Shown here in pieces: positions 25,594 to 34,315 of a DNA stretch of 64,000 bases (the first letter of the stretch is position 1; each line of letters begins with the position of its first letter). The DNA comes from a bacterium (GTDB lineage Bacteria > Zhuqueibacterota > QNDG01 > JAGLOF01), in assembly GCA_016934955.1 (NCBI GenBank), contig JAFGRY010000003.1, positions 1 through 64,000 of the forward strand, given 5' to 3'. The notes under the pieces were generated by a model. It searched no databases and was not told the origin of the DNA. It saw only the letters and a program-made list of their open reading frames with translations. Position numbers and translations under genes: made by a program.

Positions 25594-26529
25594 CTATCTC
25601 CCCAATTCTGCCATAAATATATCTTCCAGTGATTGCCGCACCGGCACGACCGAGATAATCTCCCCTTCCCATGATTGCACGTCCGAAAGCAGGCGTGAAA
25701 GCTGCTTCCTGTCCGGCAGCCGTATCATCACCTGACCGCCCTGCACGGCAACCTTTTGCCAGGAATCACCGATCCGGCCCTGTTTTTCCTGATCGAGGCG
25801 AAAGGTCACTTCCACTGCCGATGTTCCCAGATCTGTCAGCGCCTCGAGATCGGCGACCCGCTGCAGCCTGCCCTCTTTCAGGATCCCCACGCGATCGGCG
25901 ATCATTTCCGCATCCGAAAGGATGTGAGAGCTGAAGAAGATGGTCTTTCCCTGAGCCTTCAATTGCAGGATGGTGTCCCGAAAATCCTTTCTGCCCACCG
26001 GATCGAGGCTCGCCATGGGTTCATCGAGGATGACGATCTCGGGTTCATTCATGAGGGCCTGGGCGAGTCCCAGCCGCTGCATCATTCCGCGGGAATAGCT
26101 CCTGATGAGCGCGTTGCCGCGTTCGCCCAGCCCCACTCGTTTCAGGAGAAGGTCGCTTCGTTTCAGCCGCTCCTCTTTGCCGAGGCTGAACAGCCGGCCC
26201 GTGAAATCGAGGAATTCACGGCCGGTCAGGTATTCATACATGCGGGGCTGTTCGGGCAGAAACCCGATCTTGCGCATCGCCCGCCGGGAGGCGTTGCTTT
26301 CGCCCAGAATCATGACCGACCCGCTGGTGGGGAACATCAGACGCATCAGCAGTTTTATGGTCGTGGTCTTTCCGGCACCGTTGGGTCCGATGAATGCGAA
26401 CACCTCTCCCCGGGGGATGGTCAGGGTGAGGTCATCCAGACCGAGGACATCTTTTTCCCCGAGCTCCCCCTTGTACATTTTCCTGAGATTGCTGATCTCC
26501 AGTGCGTGCTGTTTCATACCTTTCCCCAT
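25594..26529 (-). CDS. ABC transporter ATP-binding protein
   Basis: A 311-residue ATPase of the CcmA/DRA type. Walker A GPNGAGKTTT, signature YSRGMMQRLGLAQ (a variant of LSGGQ), Walker B VILDEPMASLDP and switch histidine in FFSSHILSDAE are present, followed by an extra C-terminal domain of about 90 residues. It drives the permease encoded downstream. ATG at 26517 is an alternative start. It begins 23 bp after metH, so it is probably co-transcribed with the one-carbon genes. Confidence 0.92.
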   Translation of the reverse strand: MGKGMKQHALEISNLRKMYKGELGEKDVLGLDDLTLTIPRGEVFAFIGPNGAGKTTTIKLLMRLMFPTSGSVMILGESNASRRAMRKIGFLPEQPRMYEYLTGREFLDFTGRLFSLGKEERLKRSDLLLKRVGLGERGNALIRSYSRGMMQRLGLAQALMNEPEIVILDEPMASLDPVGRKDFRDTILQLKAQGKTIFFSSHILSDAEMIADRVGILKEGRLQRVADLEALTDLGTSAVEVTFRLDQEKQGRIGDSWQKVAVQGGQVMIRLPDRKQLSRLLSDVQSWEGEIISVVPVRQSLEDIFMAELGR

Positions 26530-26552
26530 GCCTTGTTACACACTCTTGGGCG

Positions 26553-28964
26553 TTACCCGCGGCCGGAAAGAAGCTCCTGAATCATACTGACAGCCGCAGG
26601 TCCATCTTTCGCATAGCCGTCCGCCCCGATTTTTGCCGCGTAGGCCCTGGTCACTACCGCGCCGCCGACCACAACCTTCGCCGATGACCCCGCCTCCTTG
26701 AGTTTTCGAATCACCTCGGGCATTTCCGTCATGGTTGTCGTCATCAGGGCAGAAAGCCCGATCACATCCGCTCGATGGCGCAAAGCGGCATCGACGATTG
26801 TCCCGGCATCGGCGTCTTTGCCGATATCGATGACGCTGAATCCGTTGTTTTTCAGAAAGAGGCCGACGATATTCTTGCCGATATCATGCACGTCCCCTTT
26901 GACGGTGCAGAGAACGACCGTACCCGCTCCCGAGACCTCTCCGCTCTGGAACAGGGGCTCCAGTACAGTGAAGGCGCGCTGCATCGTTTCCGCGGCCAGG
27001 ATCATCTGGGGAAGGAATATTACCTTCGCGTCATACTGCCTGCCCACTTCCTGGATCGCGGGGATGAGGAGCTCACTGTTGATATCGACGGGTTTCATGC
27101 CCTCATCGAGCACCCTGCGAATCAGCCCTTCGATGTCAGTACGGTTGCCGCTGATCACGGCCTCCCTGACCCGGGCCCTGCTGTCACTCTCTTTCCGTCC
27201 GGCCCGGTCCTTCCCTGGTATCGTTTTCTTTTTCTTTTTCTGGTGGCTCCTGACAAACGCAATTGAATCCCGGTCGCGAACGGTGAGCACCGATGCCGCC
27301 CGCACCGTTTCCATTATCCGGCGGTCCGCGGGATTGACAATGGCCGCATCCAGGCCGCTGCCCATGGCCATGCTTAGAAATGTCGCGTTGATGAGACTCC
27401 TTTCGGGCAGACCGAAAGAGATATTGGAGACGCCGAGCACCGTCGGCAGCCCCAGCTCTTCCCTTACCAGCCTGGTTGCCTTCAGGGTTTCCTCGGCACG
27501 TTTCTGCTCCGCCGATACGGTAAGCGTGAGACAGTCGCAGATCAGGTCCTCACGGGGAATGCCGGCCGCTTCGGCCCGCGCGATGATTTTCTCCAGCACC
27601 GCAAGACGCTCAGCGGCCGATACAGGGATACCCTTTTCTCCCACCGCCAGACACAGCACCGCGGCGCCGTAGCGGGCCGCCAGGGGCAGTACCGCGTCCA
27701 GACTCTCTTCACTGCCGTGTACGGAATTGATCAGCGGTTTGCCGGTACAAGCGCCAAGGGCCGCCTCGATAGCCTTCCGGTTCGTGCTGTCGATCACCAG
27801 GGGAACACTGATGCTACTCTCGAGCGCTTCCACTACCATGCCCATCACTTCCGGCTCGTCGATTCCCGGCACTCCCACGTTCACATCGAGGAGACTCGCC
27901 CCCTGTTCAACCTGGCTTTCGGCCTCCCTGATTACTATCCCCGCCTGTTTTTCACGGAGCGATTCCGCCAGATCGTCGCGGTTGGTGGGATTGATTCTCT
28001 CGCCGATGACCGCGAACGGCAACCCGCTTCCGATGGACACCGACACAGTTCTGCCCGCGAGCCGCAGGCACGGATCCACATGGCGGACGACCGGTTTCAT
28101 GCCTTTGACGGCGTTCCTGATCGCGCGCGTGTATTCGGGTGTTGAGCCGCAGCAGCTGCCGACGATGTTGGCGCCCAGCTGGACAAAGGTTTCCGAGAAG
28201 GCCGCCATCTCATCGGGTGTCACCCTGTAGGTATCTTCATCATCCTCAATACTGGGAAGACCGGCGTTCGGTTCCACGAACACCGGTTTGCTGGAGTGCA
28301 CCGCATATCTGCCCACGATCTCGAGCATCGGCGCCGGCCCGGTGGAACAGTTTACCCCGATGACATCGGCGCCCGCAGCTGCGATGACGACCGCGGCTGT
28401 TTCCGGCCCTGTGCCGGTGAAGGAAAGAAATGTCTCTTCATAGGTCATCGCGGCCAGAATCGGAAGACCGGTGGCGTGGCGGGCGGCCATGATCGCGATT
28501 TTCAGCTCTTTAAGATCGCCGAAGGTCTCCATCAGCAGCAGGTCCGCACCCCCGTCGCAGAGAGCGGCCGCCTGCTCCCTGAACGCCTCATAGACATCAG
28601 CGGCCCCGATATCCCCCAGAGGGGTTACCAGCTTGCCCGTGGGACCGATGCTTCCGGCCACCAGCGCCGAGCCGGCCGATTCTTTCGCCAGGCCCGCCGC
28701 GGTTCGGTTGATGACCACAGCCCGGTCCTGCAGACCATAGGACGCCAGTTTGATCCGGCTGGCACCGAACGTATTGGTGGTGATGATATCGGCGCCGCCC
28801 GCAACATATTCCCGGTGGATCTCCTTCATCAGCGAAGGATTTTCCAGGGAAACCAGTTCGAGACAGCCCTGACCGGCGCCGTACTGCTGCAGCATGGTCC
28901 CCATGGCCCCGTCGAGTATCAGTATCTCGCTTTCCAGACGTTTTTCAAGGGTCGTTCGTTTCAC
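26553..28964 (-). CDS. metH: cobalamin-dependent methionine synthase without reactivation domain
   Basis: An 803-residue protein with three MetH modules. Residues 1 to about 295 are the homocysteine methyltransferase barrel with the zinc cysteines (GVNCS and GSCCGSTP); about 305-575 are the methyltetrahydrofolate-binding barrel (GERINPTN); about 610-803 are the cobalamin cap and binding domains, with the axial ligand H693 in DVHDIGKN. A Lys-rich linker (KKKKKTIPGKDR) separates the halves. The C-terminal AdoMet-binding reactivation domain of classical MetH is absent. It starts with GTG straight after the metF stop (TGAGTG), with AGGAAGAG as ribosome site. Confidence 0.94.
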   Translation of the reverse strand: MKRTTLEKRLESEILILDGAMGTMLQQYGAGQGCLELVSLENPSLMKEIHREYVAGGADIITTNTFGASRIKLASYGLQDRAVVINRTAAGLAKESAGSALVAGSIGPTGKLVTPLGDIGAADVYEAFREQAAALCDGGADLLLMETFGDLKELKIAIMAARHATGLPILAAMTYEETFLSFTGTGPETAAVVIAAAGADVIGVNCSTGPAPMLEIVGRYAVHSSKPVFVEPNAGLPSIEDDEDTYRVTPDEMAAFSETFVQLGANIVGSCCGSTPEYTRAIRNAVKGMKPVVRHVDPCLRLAGRTVSVSIGSGLPFAVIGERINPTNRDDLAESLREKQAGIVIREAESQVEQGASLLDVNVGVPGIDEPEVMGMVVEALESSISVPLVIDSTNRKAIEAALGACTGKPLINSVHGSEESLDAVLPLAARYGAAVLCLAVGEKGIPVSAAERLAVLEKIIARAEAAGIPREDLICDCLTLTVSAEQKRAEETLKATRLVREELGLPTVLGVSNISFGLPERSLINATFLSMAMGSGLDAAIVNPADRRIMETVRAASVLTVRDRDSIAFVRSHQKKKKKTIPGKDRAGRKESDSRARVREAVISGNRTDIEGLIRRVLDEGMKPVDINSELLIPAIQEVGRQYDAKVIFLPQMILAAETMQRAFTVLEPLFQSGEVSGAGTVVLCTVKGDVHDIGKNIVGLFLKNNGFSVIDIGKDADAGTIVDAALRHRADVIGLSALMTTTMTEMPEVIRKLKEAGSSAKVVVGGAVVTRAYAAKIGADGYAKDGPAAVSMIQELLSGRG

Positions 28965-29879
28965 TCACTCTTCCTTTTGTTCACTGCCGCCCAGCCCCGC
29001 CGCGTCAAGGAGCACGGGCGTAACACTTTCCCAGTTCAGTGGCATCAGGTGCACACCCCTGATCCCTTCGGTCCGGCGGAGCGCCCGGATGGTTTCCACC
29101 GCCTCCCGGACACCTGTCTCTTCCGGATGATCAGCTGCCTCCATGCGGGCAATGACATCCGGGTGAATCCGCATGCCGGGGACATTATCCTGCATGTATC
29201 TGAGAGCGGCCGCCGATTTCACCGGCATCACACCCGCGATTATGGCGGCCCGGCGATCGAGATCACGCTCCCTGACCCGCTCGAGCCAGCGGAAGAAGTA
29301 CTCAAGATCAAACACGGGCTGCGTCTGAATAAAGGCGGCGCCGGCATCTATTTTCTTTTCCAGGCGGTGAATCCTGGCGTCGAGGGGTTCTGCAAAGGGA
29401 TTCGCCGCACCGCCGATCAGGAATGACGGCGGGGTCTTGATGGGATCGCCGCTGAGAAAGCGGCCTTCAGTCATCCCTTTCACTGCAGCGATGAGCTGTA
29501 TGGAATCCATATCAAATACCGGTCTCGCCTCCGGATGGTTCCCGAAAGAAGTGAAGTCGCCGCTGAGACAGAGCACATTGCCGATGCCCAGGGCGGCGGC
29601 GCCCAGCAGATCGCTCTGAACAGCGATTCTGTTGCGGTCTCTGCACGTCATCTGGATGATCGGCTCCAATCCCTCCTGCCTGCAGATGACAGCGGCGCTT
29701 ATGCTGGAGAGCCGCACGATGGCAGTCTGATTGTCGGTGATATTGACGCCGTCGATGCCCCGCCTGAAATGGGCCGCCTTGCGCCGTATAACATCGCCGT
29801 TACTGCTTTGCGGCGGACCGAGCTCGGCGGTGACGACGAATTCGCCCCGGTCAATTTTTTCCGCGAGTGTCATCATCAT
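28965..29879 (-). CDS. metF: methylenetetrahydrofolate reductase
   Basis: A 304-residue TIM-barrel enzyme that makes 5-methyl-THF for MetH. Family features include ITDNQ, the flavin-site CLSGD (LCLSGDFTSFG), and FIQTQPVFDLEYF. Three ATGs in a row (29873-29879) mark the start; sequence upstream in this frame belongs to the overlapping metV. With the zinc-finger protein MetV encoded just before it, it is of the MetF-MetV type rather than a classical NADH-dependent homotetramer. The stop codon touches the metH GTG. Confidence 0.92.
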   Translation of the reverse strand: MMMTLAEKIDRGEFVVTAELGPPQSSNGDVIRRKAAHFRRGIDGVNITDNQTAIVRLSSISAAVICRQEGLEPIIQMTCRDRNRIAVQSDLLGAAALGIGNVLCLSGDFTSFGNHPEARPVFDMDSIQLIAAVKGMTEGRFLSGDPIKTPPSFLIGGAANPFAEPLDARIHRLEKKIDAGAAFIQTQPVFDLEYFFRWLERVRERDLDRRAAIIAGVMPVKSAAALRYMQDNVPGMRIHPDVIARMEAADHPEETGVREAVETIRALRRTEGIRGVHLMPLNWESVTPVLLDAAGLGGSEQKEE

Positions 29880-30282
29880 TCTGTTTCCGAAGAAAAAGCA
29901 CCGGCGGCCCGATCCTGCGGGTGAATACGTTGAACCAGGCGGAACTCTTTTCCAGCCGCCAGTTGTGCATGGGCTCGACGGCATCCAGGAGCACGCCCCG
30001 GCGCAGCAGGCGGCTTCGCCGGTAGATCGCATACCAGACACAGGTTCGTTCCGGAAACACCTCACACCGCCCTCCGTCCCTGGTGCCGCCGCAGGGGCCG
30101 TTGCGCAGACGTTTGGGGCAGCGCTGACTGCAGATGAACGCCGTATGGCTGAGAATGCATTCCCCGCACTGCTGACAGCGAAAGAGCGGTTTCTTTATCA
30201 GATCCTCGCCGAACAGCAGTATCCGCGAAATAATTCTCCCGGCCCGGCCGGGCCTCCCTTTGTCGACAGTGACCAGACTCAC
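29851..30282 (-). CDS. metV: MetV-like zinc/iron-binding MTHFR partner
   Basis: A protein of about 143 residues dominated by the MTHFR C-terminal cysteine domain: FRCQQCGECILSHTAFICSQ, then CPKRLRNGPCGGT and CEVFPERTCVWYAIYRRS. Such MetV domains pair with MetF and supply a metal or electron-transfer site. The start is uncertain: I take a GTG at 30282; other GTG/TTG codons are near. It overlaps the metF start by 29 nt, so the two are translationally coupled. The N-terminal domain seen in longer MetV proteins is missing. Confidence 0.75.
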   Translation of the reverse strand: MSLVTVDKGRPGRAGRIISRILLFGEDLIKKPLFRCQQCGECILSHTAFICSQRCPKRLRNGPCGGTRDGGRCEVFPERTCVWYAIYRRSRLLRRGVLLDAVEPMHNWRLEKSSAWFNVFTRRIGPPVLFLRKQNDDDTRGKN

Positions 30283-30318
30283 CAGCAACCCCGGAGTAAC
30301 ATCAGATTCAACGCGTAA

Positions 30319-30351
30319 AGTATAAAAAAATATAAAATTCTTCCATGTCAA
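30319..30351 (-). promoter_or_regulatory. candidate promoter of the metV-metF-metH unit
   Basis: On the minus strand TTGACA (30346-30351) is followed by TATACT (30319-30324). The spacer is 21 bp, longer than usual, so the -10 could instead be one of the other AT-rich words between them. No cobalamin riboswitch box was found. Confidence 0.35.
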
Positions 30352-30419
30352 TAGCAAGGACAATCTCTGCAGGATGATCCCGTCTGGAACCGGTGTTTTC
30401 CCCTTTTCATGGCCCGCTT

Positions 30420-30455
30420 TTTGCAAATATGTTGTCCGATATATGTATCTGCAAA
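30420..30455. promoter_or_regulatory. candidate operator between metV and the pilin-like gene
   Basis: An inverted repeat TTTGCAAATA, 16-bp spacer, TATCTGCAAA (9 of 10 positions pair), in the divergent region between the metV unit and the first pilin-like gene. It lies 53 bp upstream of the pilin-like ATG. Confidence 0.4.
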
Positions 30456-30507
30456 ATGATACGCAAACCATTTCTTTCTGAAATAATCGGGAGCGGTGTC
30501 ACCCAAT

Positions 30508-31032
30508 ATGAAATCCAGAAATTACATTTGGTCCGGACTGCCATCACAGCACGGCTTTACGCTGGTGGAATTAATCATCGTGATCGTCATTATCGGCATA
30601 CTGGCTTTATCTGCCCAGGCAAAATATCTCGATCTTTCAGCAAATGCCGAAAGAGCCGCCTGCTTTGCAAACCAGATGGCACTCGAGACGGCTCAGACCA
30701 TCTTTTATACAAACACAATGATTACCAGCGGCACAGGCAGGTACGCATCATCCCTGGAGGAGCTGGCCCCGAACCTCAGGGAGCAGAAAGCGCCGGTCTG
30801 TCCGGGAGGAGGAGAATATCAGCTCTTGTCAAACGGCAAAGCAGAGTGTACTGTTGCTGAACACAGCCGTACCCTTCAGGCCAATGGGAATGGCAACGGA
30901 AACGGCAACGGAAACGGCAACGGAAACGGCAACAATGGTGACAATGGCAATCATTTCGGGCAAACCGGCAACAAGGGCAATCACTACGGAAACGGCAATG
31001 GGAACGGGAACAATGGCACCGGCAACAACTGA
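30508..31032 (+). CDS. type IV pilin-like protein with Gly-Asn repeat tail
   Basis: A 174-residue prepilin: the leader ends at G-FTLVELIIVIVIIGILAL, the class III signal for prepilin peptidase, with E5 of the mature protein present. After the N-terminal helix comes a small domain containing four cysteines, among them CPGGGEYQLLSNGKAEC. The last 50 residues or so are almost only Gly and Asn (NGNGNGNG, then GNHFGQTGNKGNHYGN). A paralogue without this tail lies 161 bp downstream. The start has only a weak ribosome site. It may be a minor pilin or pseudopilin; no assembly genes are in the window. Confidence 0.85.
   Translation: MKSRNYIWSGLPSQHGFTLVELIIVIVIIGILALSAQAKYLDLSANAERAACFANQMALETAQTIFYTNTMITSGTGRYASSLEELAPNLREQKAPVCPGGGEYQLLSNGKAECTVAEHSRTLQANGNGNGNGNGNGNGNGNNGDNGNHFGQTGNKGNHYGNGNGNGNNGTGNN
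30892..30933 (+). repeat. 12-bp tandem repeat (GGCAACGGAAAC, 3.5 copies) inside the pilin-like gene
   Basis: Three and a half copies of GGCAACGGAAAC encode GNGN units. The 12-bp period keeps the reading frame, so copy-number change would alter tail length and not switch the gene off. Looser GGNAAY repeats continue to about 31029. Confidence 0.85.
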
Positions 31033-31193
31033 GGTGCGCTGAAACGCCCGAGGGGACGAAGGCGCACTGTCAAGGAGAACCCCGTTCCCGCCGGATGGTC
31101 CATTATTTGCAAAGAATACTATAAACTGGATCGGACGCGAATTCAGAGACACCGGCGGAGTGTCTACAACAATAATAAATGGTGTATACCACA

Positions 31194-31559
31194 ATGAAAC
31201 GGAGAAATCACGTCACAACCGGGCTCACATCTCAGCAGGGATTCACTGTTGTCGAGCTGGTTATCGTCATCGTTATTGTCGGCATACTCGCCCTCGCGGC
31301 ATCGGCAAAATACATCGATCTCTCAGCGAGCGCTGAACGTGCCGCCTGTGTGAAAAATCAGATGGCTCTGGAGACAGCGCAGAAGATCTTTTTCGCCCAG
31401 GAAATGATAAACGGCGACGGCGGACGATACGCCGCCACCCTCGAGGAACTGCTTCCCCACATAGGACAGGGTGCCGCCCCCGTCTGCCCGAGCGGGGGCA
31501 CCTATCTGTTGCACGCAGACGGTTCGGTCAGCTGCTCCGACACGGACCATGCGCGGTAA
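31194..31559 (+). CDS. type IV pilin-like protein, tail-less paralogue
   Basis: A 121-residue prepilin with leader and helix QQGFTVVELVIVIVIVGILA and the same cysteine-bearing domain as its upstream neighbour (AERAACVKNQMALETAQKIF against AERAACFANQMALETAQTIF). It ends shortly after the second cysteine pair, without the Gly-Asn tail. The similarity shows a recent tandem duplication or, alternatively, tail loss or gain in one copy. An in-frame ATG at 31179 is an alternative start. Confidence 0.87.
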   Translation: MKRRNHVTTGLTSQQGFTVVELVIVIVIVGILALAASAKYIDLSASAERAACVKNQMALETAQKIFFAQEMINGDGGRYAATLEELLPHIGQGAAPVCPSGGTYLLHADGSVSCSDTDHAR

Positions 31560-31606
31560 CCCGGCCGATCCGCTCCGTGAGGCGGGTCATCTATTGTGAA
31601 TAGGGA

Positions 31607-33334
31607 TTAGTGCAGCGCTTTAAGGATGACCATGGTGATGTCATCCGACTGCGGAGCGTTACCAACGTAGGCCTGCACAGCGGCGACAATCCTGTCAAGC
31701 AGTTCCCGGGCGCCGCAGGAAGGATTATTCGCGGCTATCTTCCAGATATTCTCTTCTCCGAACTCTTCCTCATCGCTATTCATCGCTTCCGAGATGCCGT
31801 CGGTGAACATCACTATTCTGTCCCCGGCTTTCAGGGTCACCGATCCTGTCTCGAATCGAACATCCGGCATCATACCGAGAATGAGCCCGCCGGCCATGAG
31901 CTCTTCGACGGCTCCCTTCCCGCTGATGCGGTAAGGCGGGTTGTGCCCGGCGTTACAGTAGGTAAACTCACCCGTTTCAGTGTTCAGTTCACCGTAAAAG
32001 AAAGTAATGAATTTATCGATCGGAGTGTTCTGATGGATCAGGACATTGATGCGGCTCACCATTTCAGCCATCGTCAGATCGCCGCCTGCCAGGGCCCGCA
32101 GACTCGCCTGCAGATTTGACATCAGGAGCGCGGCACCTGCCCCCTTGCCGGAGACGTCCGCTATGGCGATTCCCCAGACATGTTCGGAGATGGCGATGAC
32201 ATCATAGAGATCTCCTCCCACCTGTCGGCTCGAGAGATTGATAGCGGCAATCTCATACCCCGGCAGCTCAGGCAGCCGTTCGGGAAGCAGCGCCTGCTGC
32301 ATACTGCGGGCGAGATTGAGTTCCTCTTCCATTTTCTGCTTTTCAAGCGTCTCTTCAAAAAGCCGCGCGTTTTCAATGGATGTCATTGCCTGGTTACCCA
32401 GGGTCTTGAGAAATTCAAGATCGGCGTCGGTAAACCCGGCCCCCGTGATCTTTCCGCCCACCGCAAGCACTCCCTGGATGACATCCTGGACGCGCATGGG
32501 TACGAGCACCGCGAAACCGGCGTCTCGGAAGCGCCGGAACTGTTCAATATGCTCGAGGACGATCGGTTCCGTGAGACCGCAGAGCTGCTCGCTGTTGCCG
32601 GGAACAGCGCCGCCGCCCTTTGAGACGAGAACTCCCATCTCATCATCATGCCGGACGTACACCGTGCATTTATTGACCATCAGCTCGCCCATTACCGCGA
32701 AAATAAGCAGACTCCCTATCTTCTCGCTGTCCAGGGTCATATTCAGTTCCCGGCTGATATCGAATATGGTATTGAGCTGCTGGATTTTCCGGTCGAGGGC
32801 GCGGTTCACCGCCTGTATTTCCTCGACATTCAGGCTGTTGGCCACGGATGTGGCGGCGATATTTGACAATGAGTCGAGAAACTCGATTTCCGCCTCTGTG
32901 TATGATTTGTTTCCTATCTTGTTGCCGAATCCGATAATCCCCACATTCCCCTGTCCGGAAACCAGCGGGATCAGCAGCTCTATATTGTATTTTTTAAAAA
33001 AATCGAGCCAATCCCGGGATTCGTCATCCTCCTCGATCAGCATCGAACGCGGAATCATGGTGTCGATTTTCAGAATCTTTCCCAGCAGATTCCTGGGAAG
33101 TCCTTTCAGCTCTTCCAGTACGTAAATGTCATCCTCACCCCGGTTCAGCATCACCATACCGCGGCTGATGAGCATATGCCCCATGGGGATACGAAGGATA
33201 TTTTCAAGCACGGAGCGGATACTCAACGATGCCGTCAGGGAACGGCTGATCTCAAACAGAGCGGAAAGCTCCAGGAGCCGTTCATCGAGTACTCTGGACA
33301 TATCTTCTGATTTATTCTTTCTCTGAGCAGACAT
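31607..33334 (-). CDS. GAF-GAF-PP2C (SpoIIE/RsbU-type) serine phosphatase
   Basis: A 575-residue cytoplasmic protein: two GAF sensor domains (about residues 25-190 and 210-350), a short coiled coil (EETLEKQKMEEELNLARSMQ) and a C-terminal SpoIIE-type PP2C domain with the metal residues in GGDLYDV, IADVSGKG, FTDGISEA and SDDITM. It should dephosphorylate a STAS anti-anti-sigma protein, most likely the one encoded at 33965-34315. The start at 33334 has AGGGT upstream. It is the last gene of the partner-switching cluster, 149 bp after the kinase gene. Confidence 0.92.
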   Translation of the reverse strand: MSAQRKNKSEDMSRVLDERLLELSALFEISRSLTASLSIRSVLENILRIPMGHMLISRGMVMLNRGEDDIYVLEELKGLPRNLLGKILKIDTMIPRSMLIEEDDESRDWLDFFKKYNIELLIPLVSGQGNVGIIGFGNKIGNKSYTEAEIEFLDSLSNIAATSVANSLNVEEIQAVNRALDRKIQQLNTIFDISRELNMTLDSEKIGSLLIFAVMGELMVNKCTVYVRHDDEMGVLVSKGGGAVPGNSEQLCGLTEPIVLEHIEQFRRFRDAGFAVLVPMRVQDVIQGVLAVGGKITGAGFTDADLEFLKTLGNQAMTSIENARLFEETLEKQKMEEELNLARSMQQALLPERLPELPGYEIAAINLSSRQVGGDLYDVIAISEHVWGIAIADVSGKGAGAALLMSNLQASLRALAGGDLTMAEMVSRINVLIHQNTPIDKFITFFYGELNTETGEFTYCNAGHNPPYRISGKGAVEELMAGGLILGMMPDVRFETGSVTLKAGDRIVMFTDGISEAMNSDEEEFGEENIWKIAANNPSCGARELLDRIVAAVQAYVGNAPQSDDITMVILKALH

Positions 33335-33483
33335 GGAAAAGACCCTGCATACAATGATATAGTGTGAGGATAACAGCGCCGTCCGGCGGGCCGCACGGCC
33401 ATTCGGACAGGAAACAACAGGATGTGACCGGATAGTATTCCTGAAAAGGTATTCGACCCGCGAGCGGAGGAACCGCACTCCGC

Positions 33484-33924
33484 TCAATTGTTCGAAGCGG
33501 GCAGGTATTTGACCATAATCACGTTATTTCTGTTGCCGGGTCCGGCCTCGTAATCGACTTCGTCCATCAAGGTCTTCATGAGGTAGATACCGAGGCCGCC
33601 CACTCTCAATTCAGCCAGATATTTCTCCATATCGGGCATTTCGATGGTTTCATGATTAAAGCTTTTTCCGTAATCGGTGACCCTGATTGCAATCTTTTTA
33701 TCATCGCTTTTCACATTGATATCGATGTCACCGTTCGGCACATCACGATAGGCATGCTTGATTACATTGGTACAGGCCTCATCAATAGCGAGCTCAATCT
33801 TGTTGATATCATCTTTAGCGAAGCCCATACCCGAAGCAATTCCAGAGATGAACGTCCGAATTCGCTCAAGATTTTCCAACCGGCCGGGAATCTTCAGATG
33901 GAATTTTTTCGTTTTTGCTTTCAT
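33484..33924 (-). CDS. RsbW/SpoIIAB-like anti-sigma factor serine kinase
   Basis: A 146-residue GHKL ATPase-fold kinase. N box ELAIDEACTNVIKHAY, G1 box VTDYGKSF and G2 box GGLGIYLMKTLMDEVDY are present. It should phosphorylate the STAS protein encoded just upstream and bind a sigma factor or another target. AAAGG lies ahead of the ATG at 33924. No sigma factor gene is near, so the controlled target is unknown. Confidence 0.92.
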   Translation of the reverse strand: MKAKTKKFHLKIPGRLENLERIRTFISGIASGMGFAKDDINKIELAIDEACTNVIKHAYRDVPNGDIDINVKSDDKKIAIRVTDYGKSFNHETIEMPDMEKYLAELRVGGLGIYLMKTLMDEVDYEAGPGNRNNVIMVKYLPASNN

Positions 33925-33964
33925 GTTCTGCGACCTTTCGCTGCCCTTCGCAATCGTACCGTTG

Positions 33965-34315
33965 TCATCCCTTTTTATACTTGTCAACAGCCTCTGACTC
34001 TTTGCTCACGATCTCGTAAAGAACAGGAAATCCCAGCAAATCAAATACTCGAAATACTTTTTCAGTCGGTTCAGCCAGCTTGATGTCGCCGTCTTTCTGC
34101 CTGATATCTTCAATGAATCCCATAAAGACACCGAGTCCGGCGCTGCTGATATAGGCCAGTTTCGCCAGATTGACGACTATTTTCACTCGTTCCTCGTCAA
34201 CAAGCTGCTGCAGGGCCGTCTCGAACTCCGGCGCGGTGTGTGCGTCCAAATACCCTTTCAGATAGACGATTGAGATATCGTCAACGTCTTTCCGCGTTAC
34301 TTCGAATTCGCTCAT
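33965..34315 (-). CDS. STAS-domain anti-anti-sigma factor
   Basis: A 116-residue RsbV/SpoIIAA-like protein. The phosphorylatable serine lies in YISSAGLGVF (S57/S58). When unphosphorylated it should sequester the kinase; the neighbouring phosphatases reactivate it. Its ATG shares one base with the stop of the membrane phosphatase gene (TGATG), and AAGGAG precedes it, so translation is coupled. Confidence 0.92.
   Translation of the reverse strand: MSEFEVTRKDVDDISIVYLKGYLDAHTAPEFETALQQLVDEERVKIVVNLAKLAYISSAGLGVFMGFIEDIRQKDGDIKLAEPTEKVFRVFDLLGFPVLYEIVSKESEAVDKYKKG

Noticed and set aside
30283..30507. Cobalamin or SAM riboswitch upstream of the metV-metF-metH unit
   Set aside because: No conserved box such as GCCACTG or a SAM-box core was found in the gap.
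30892..31029. CRISPR-like repeats
   Set aside because: The repeats are contiguous, coding (Gly-Asn) and have no spacers.
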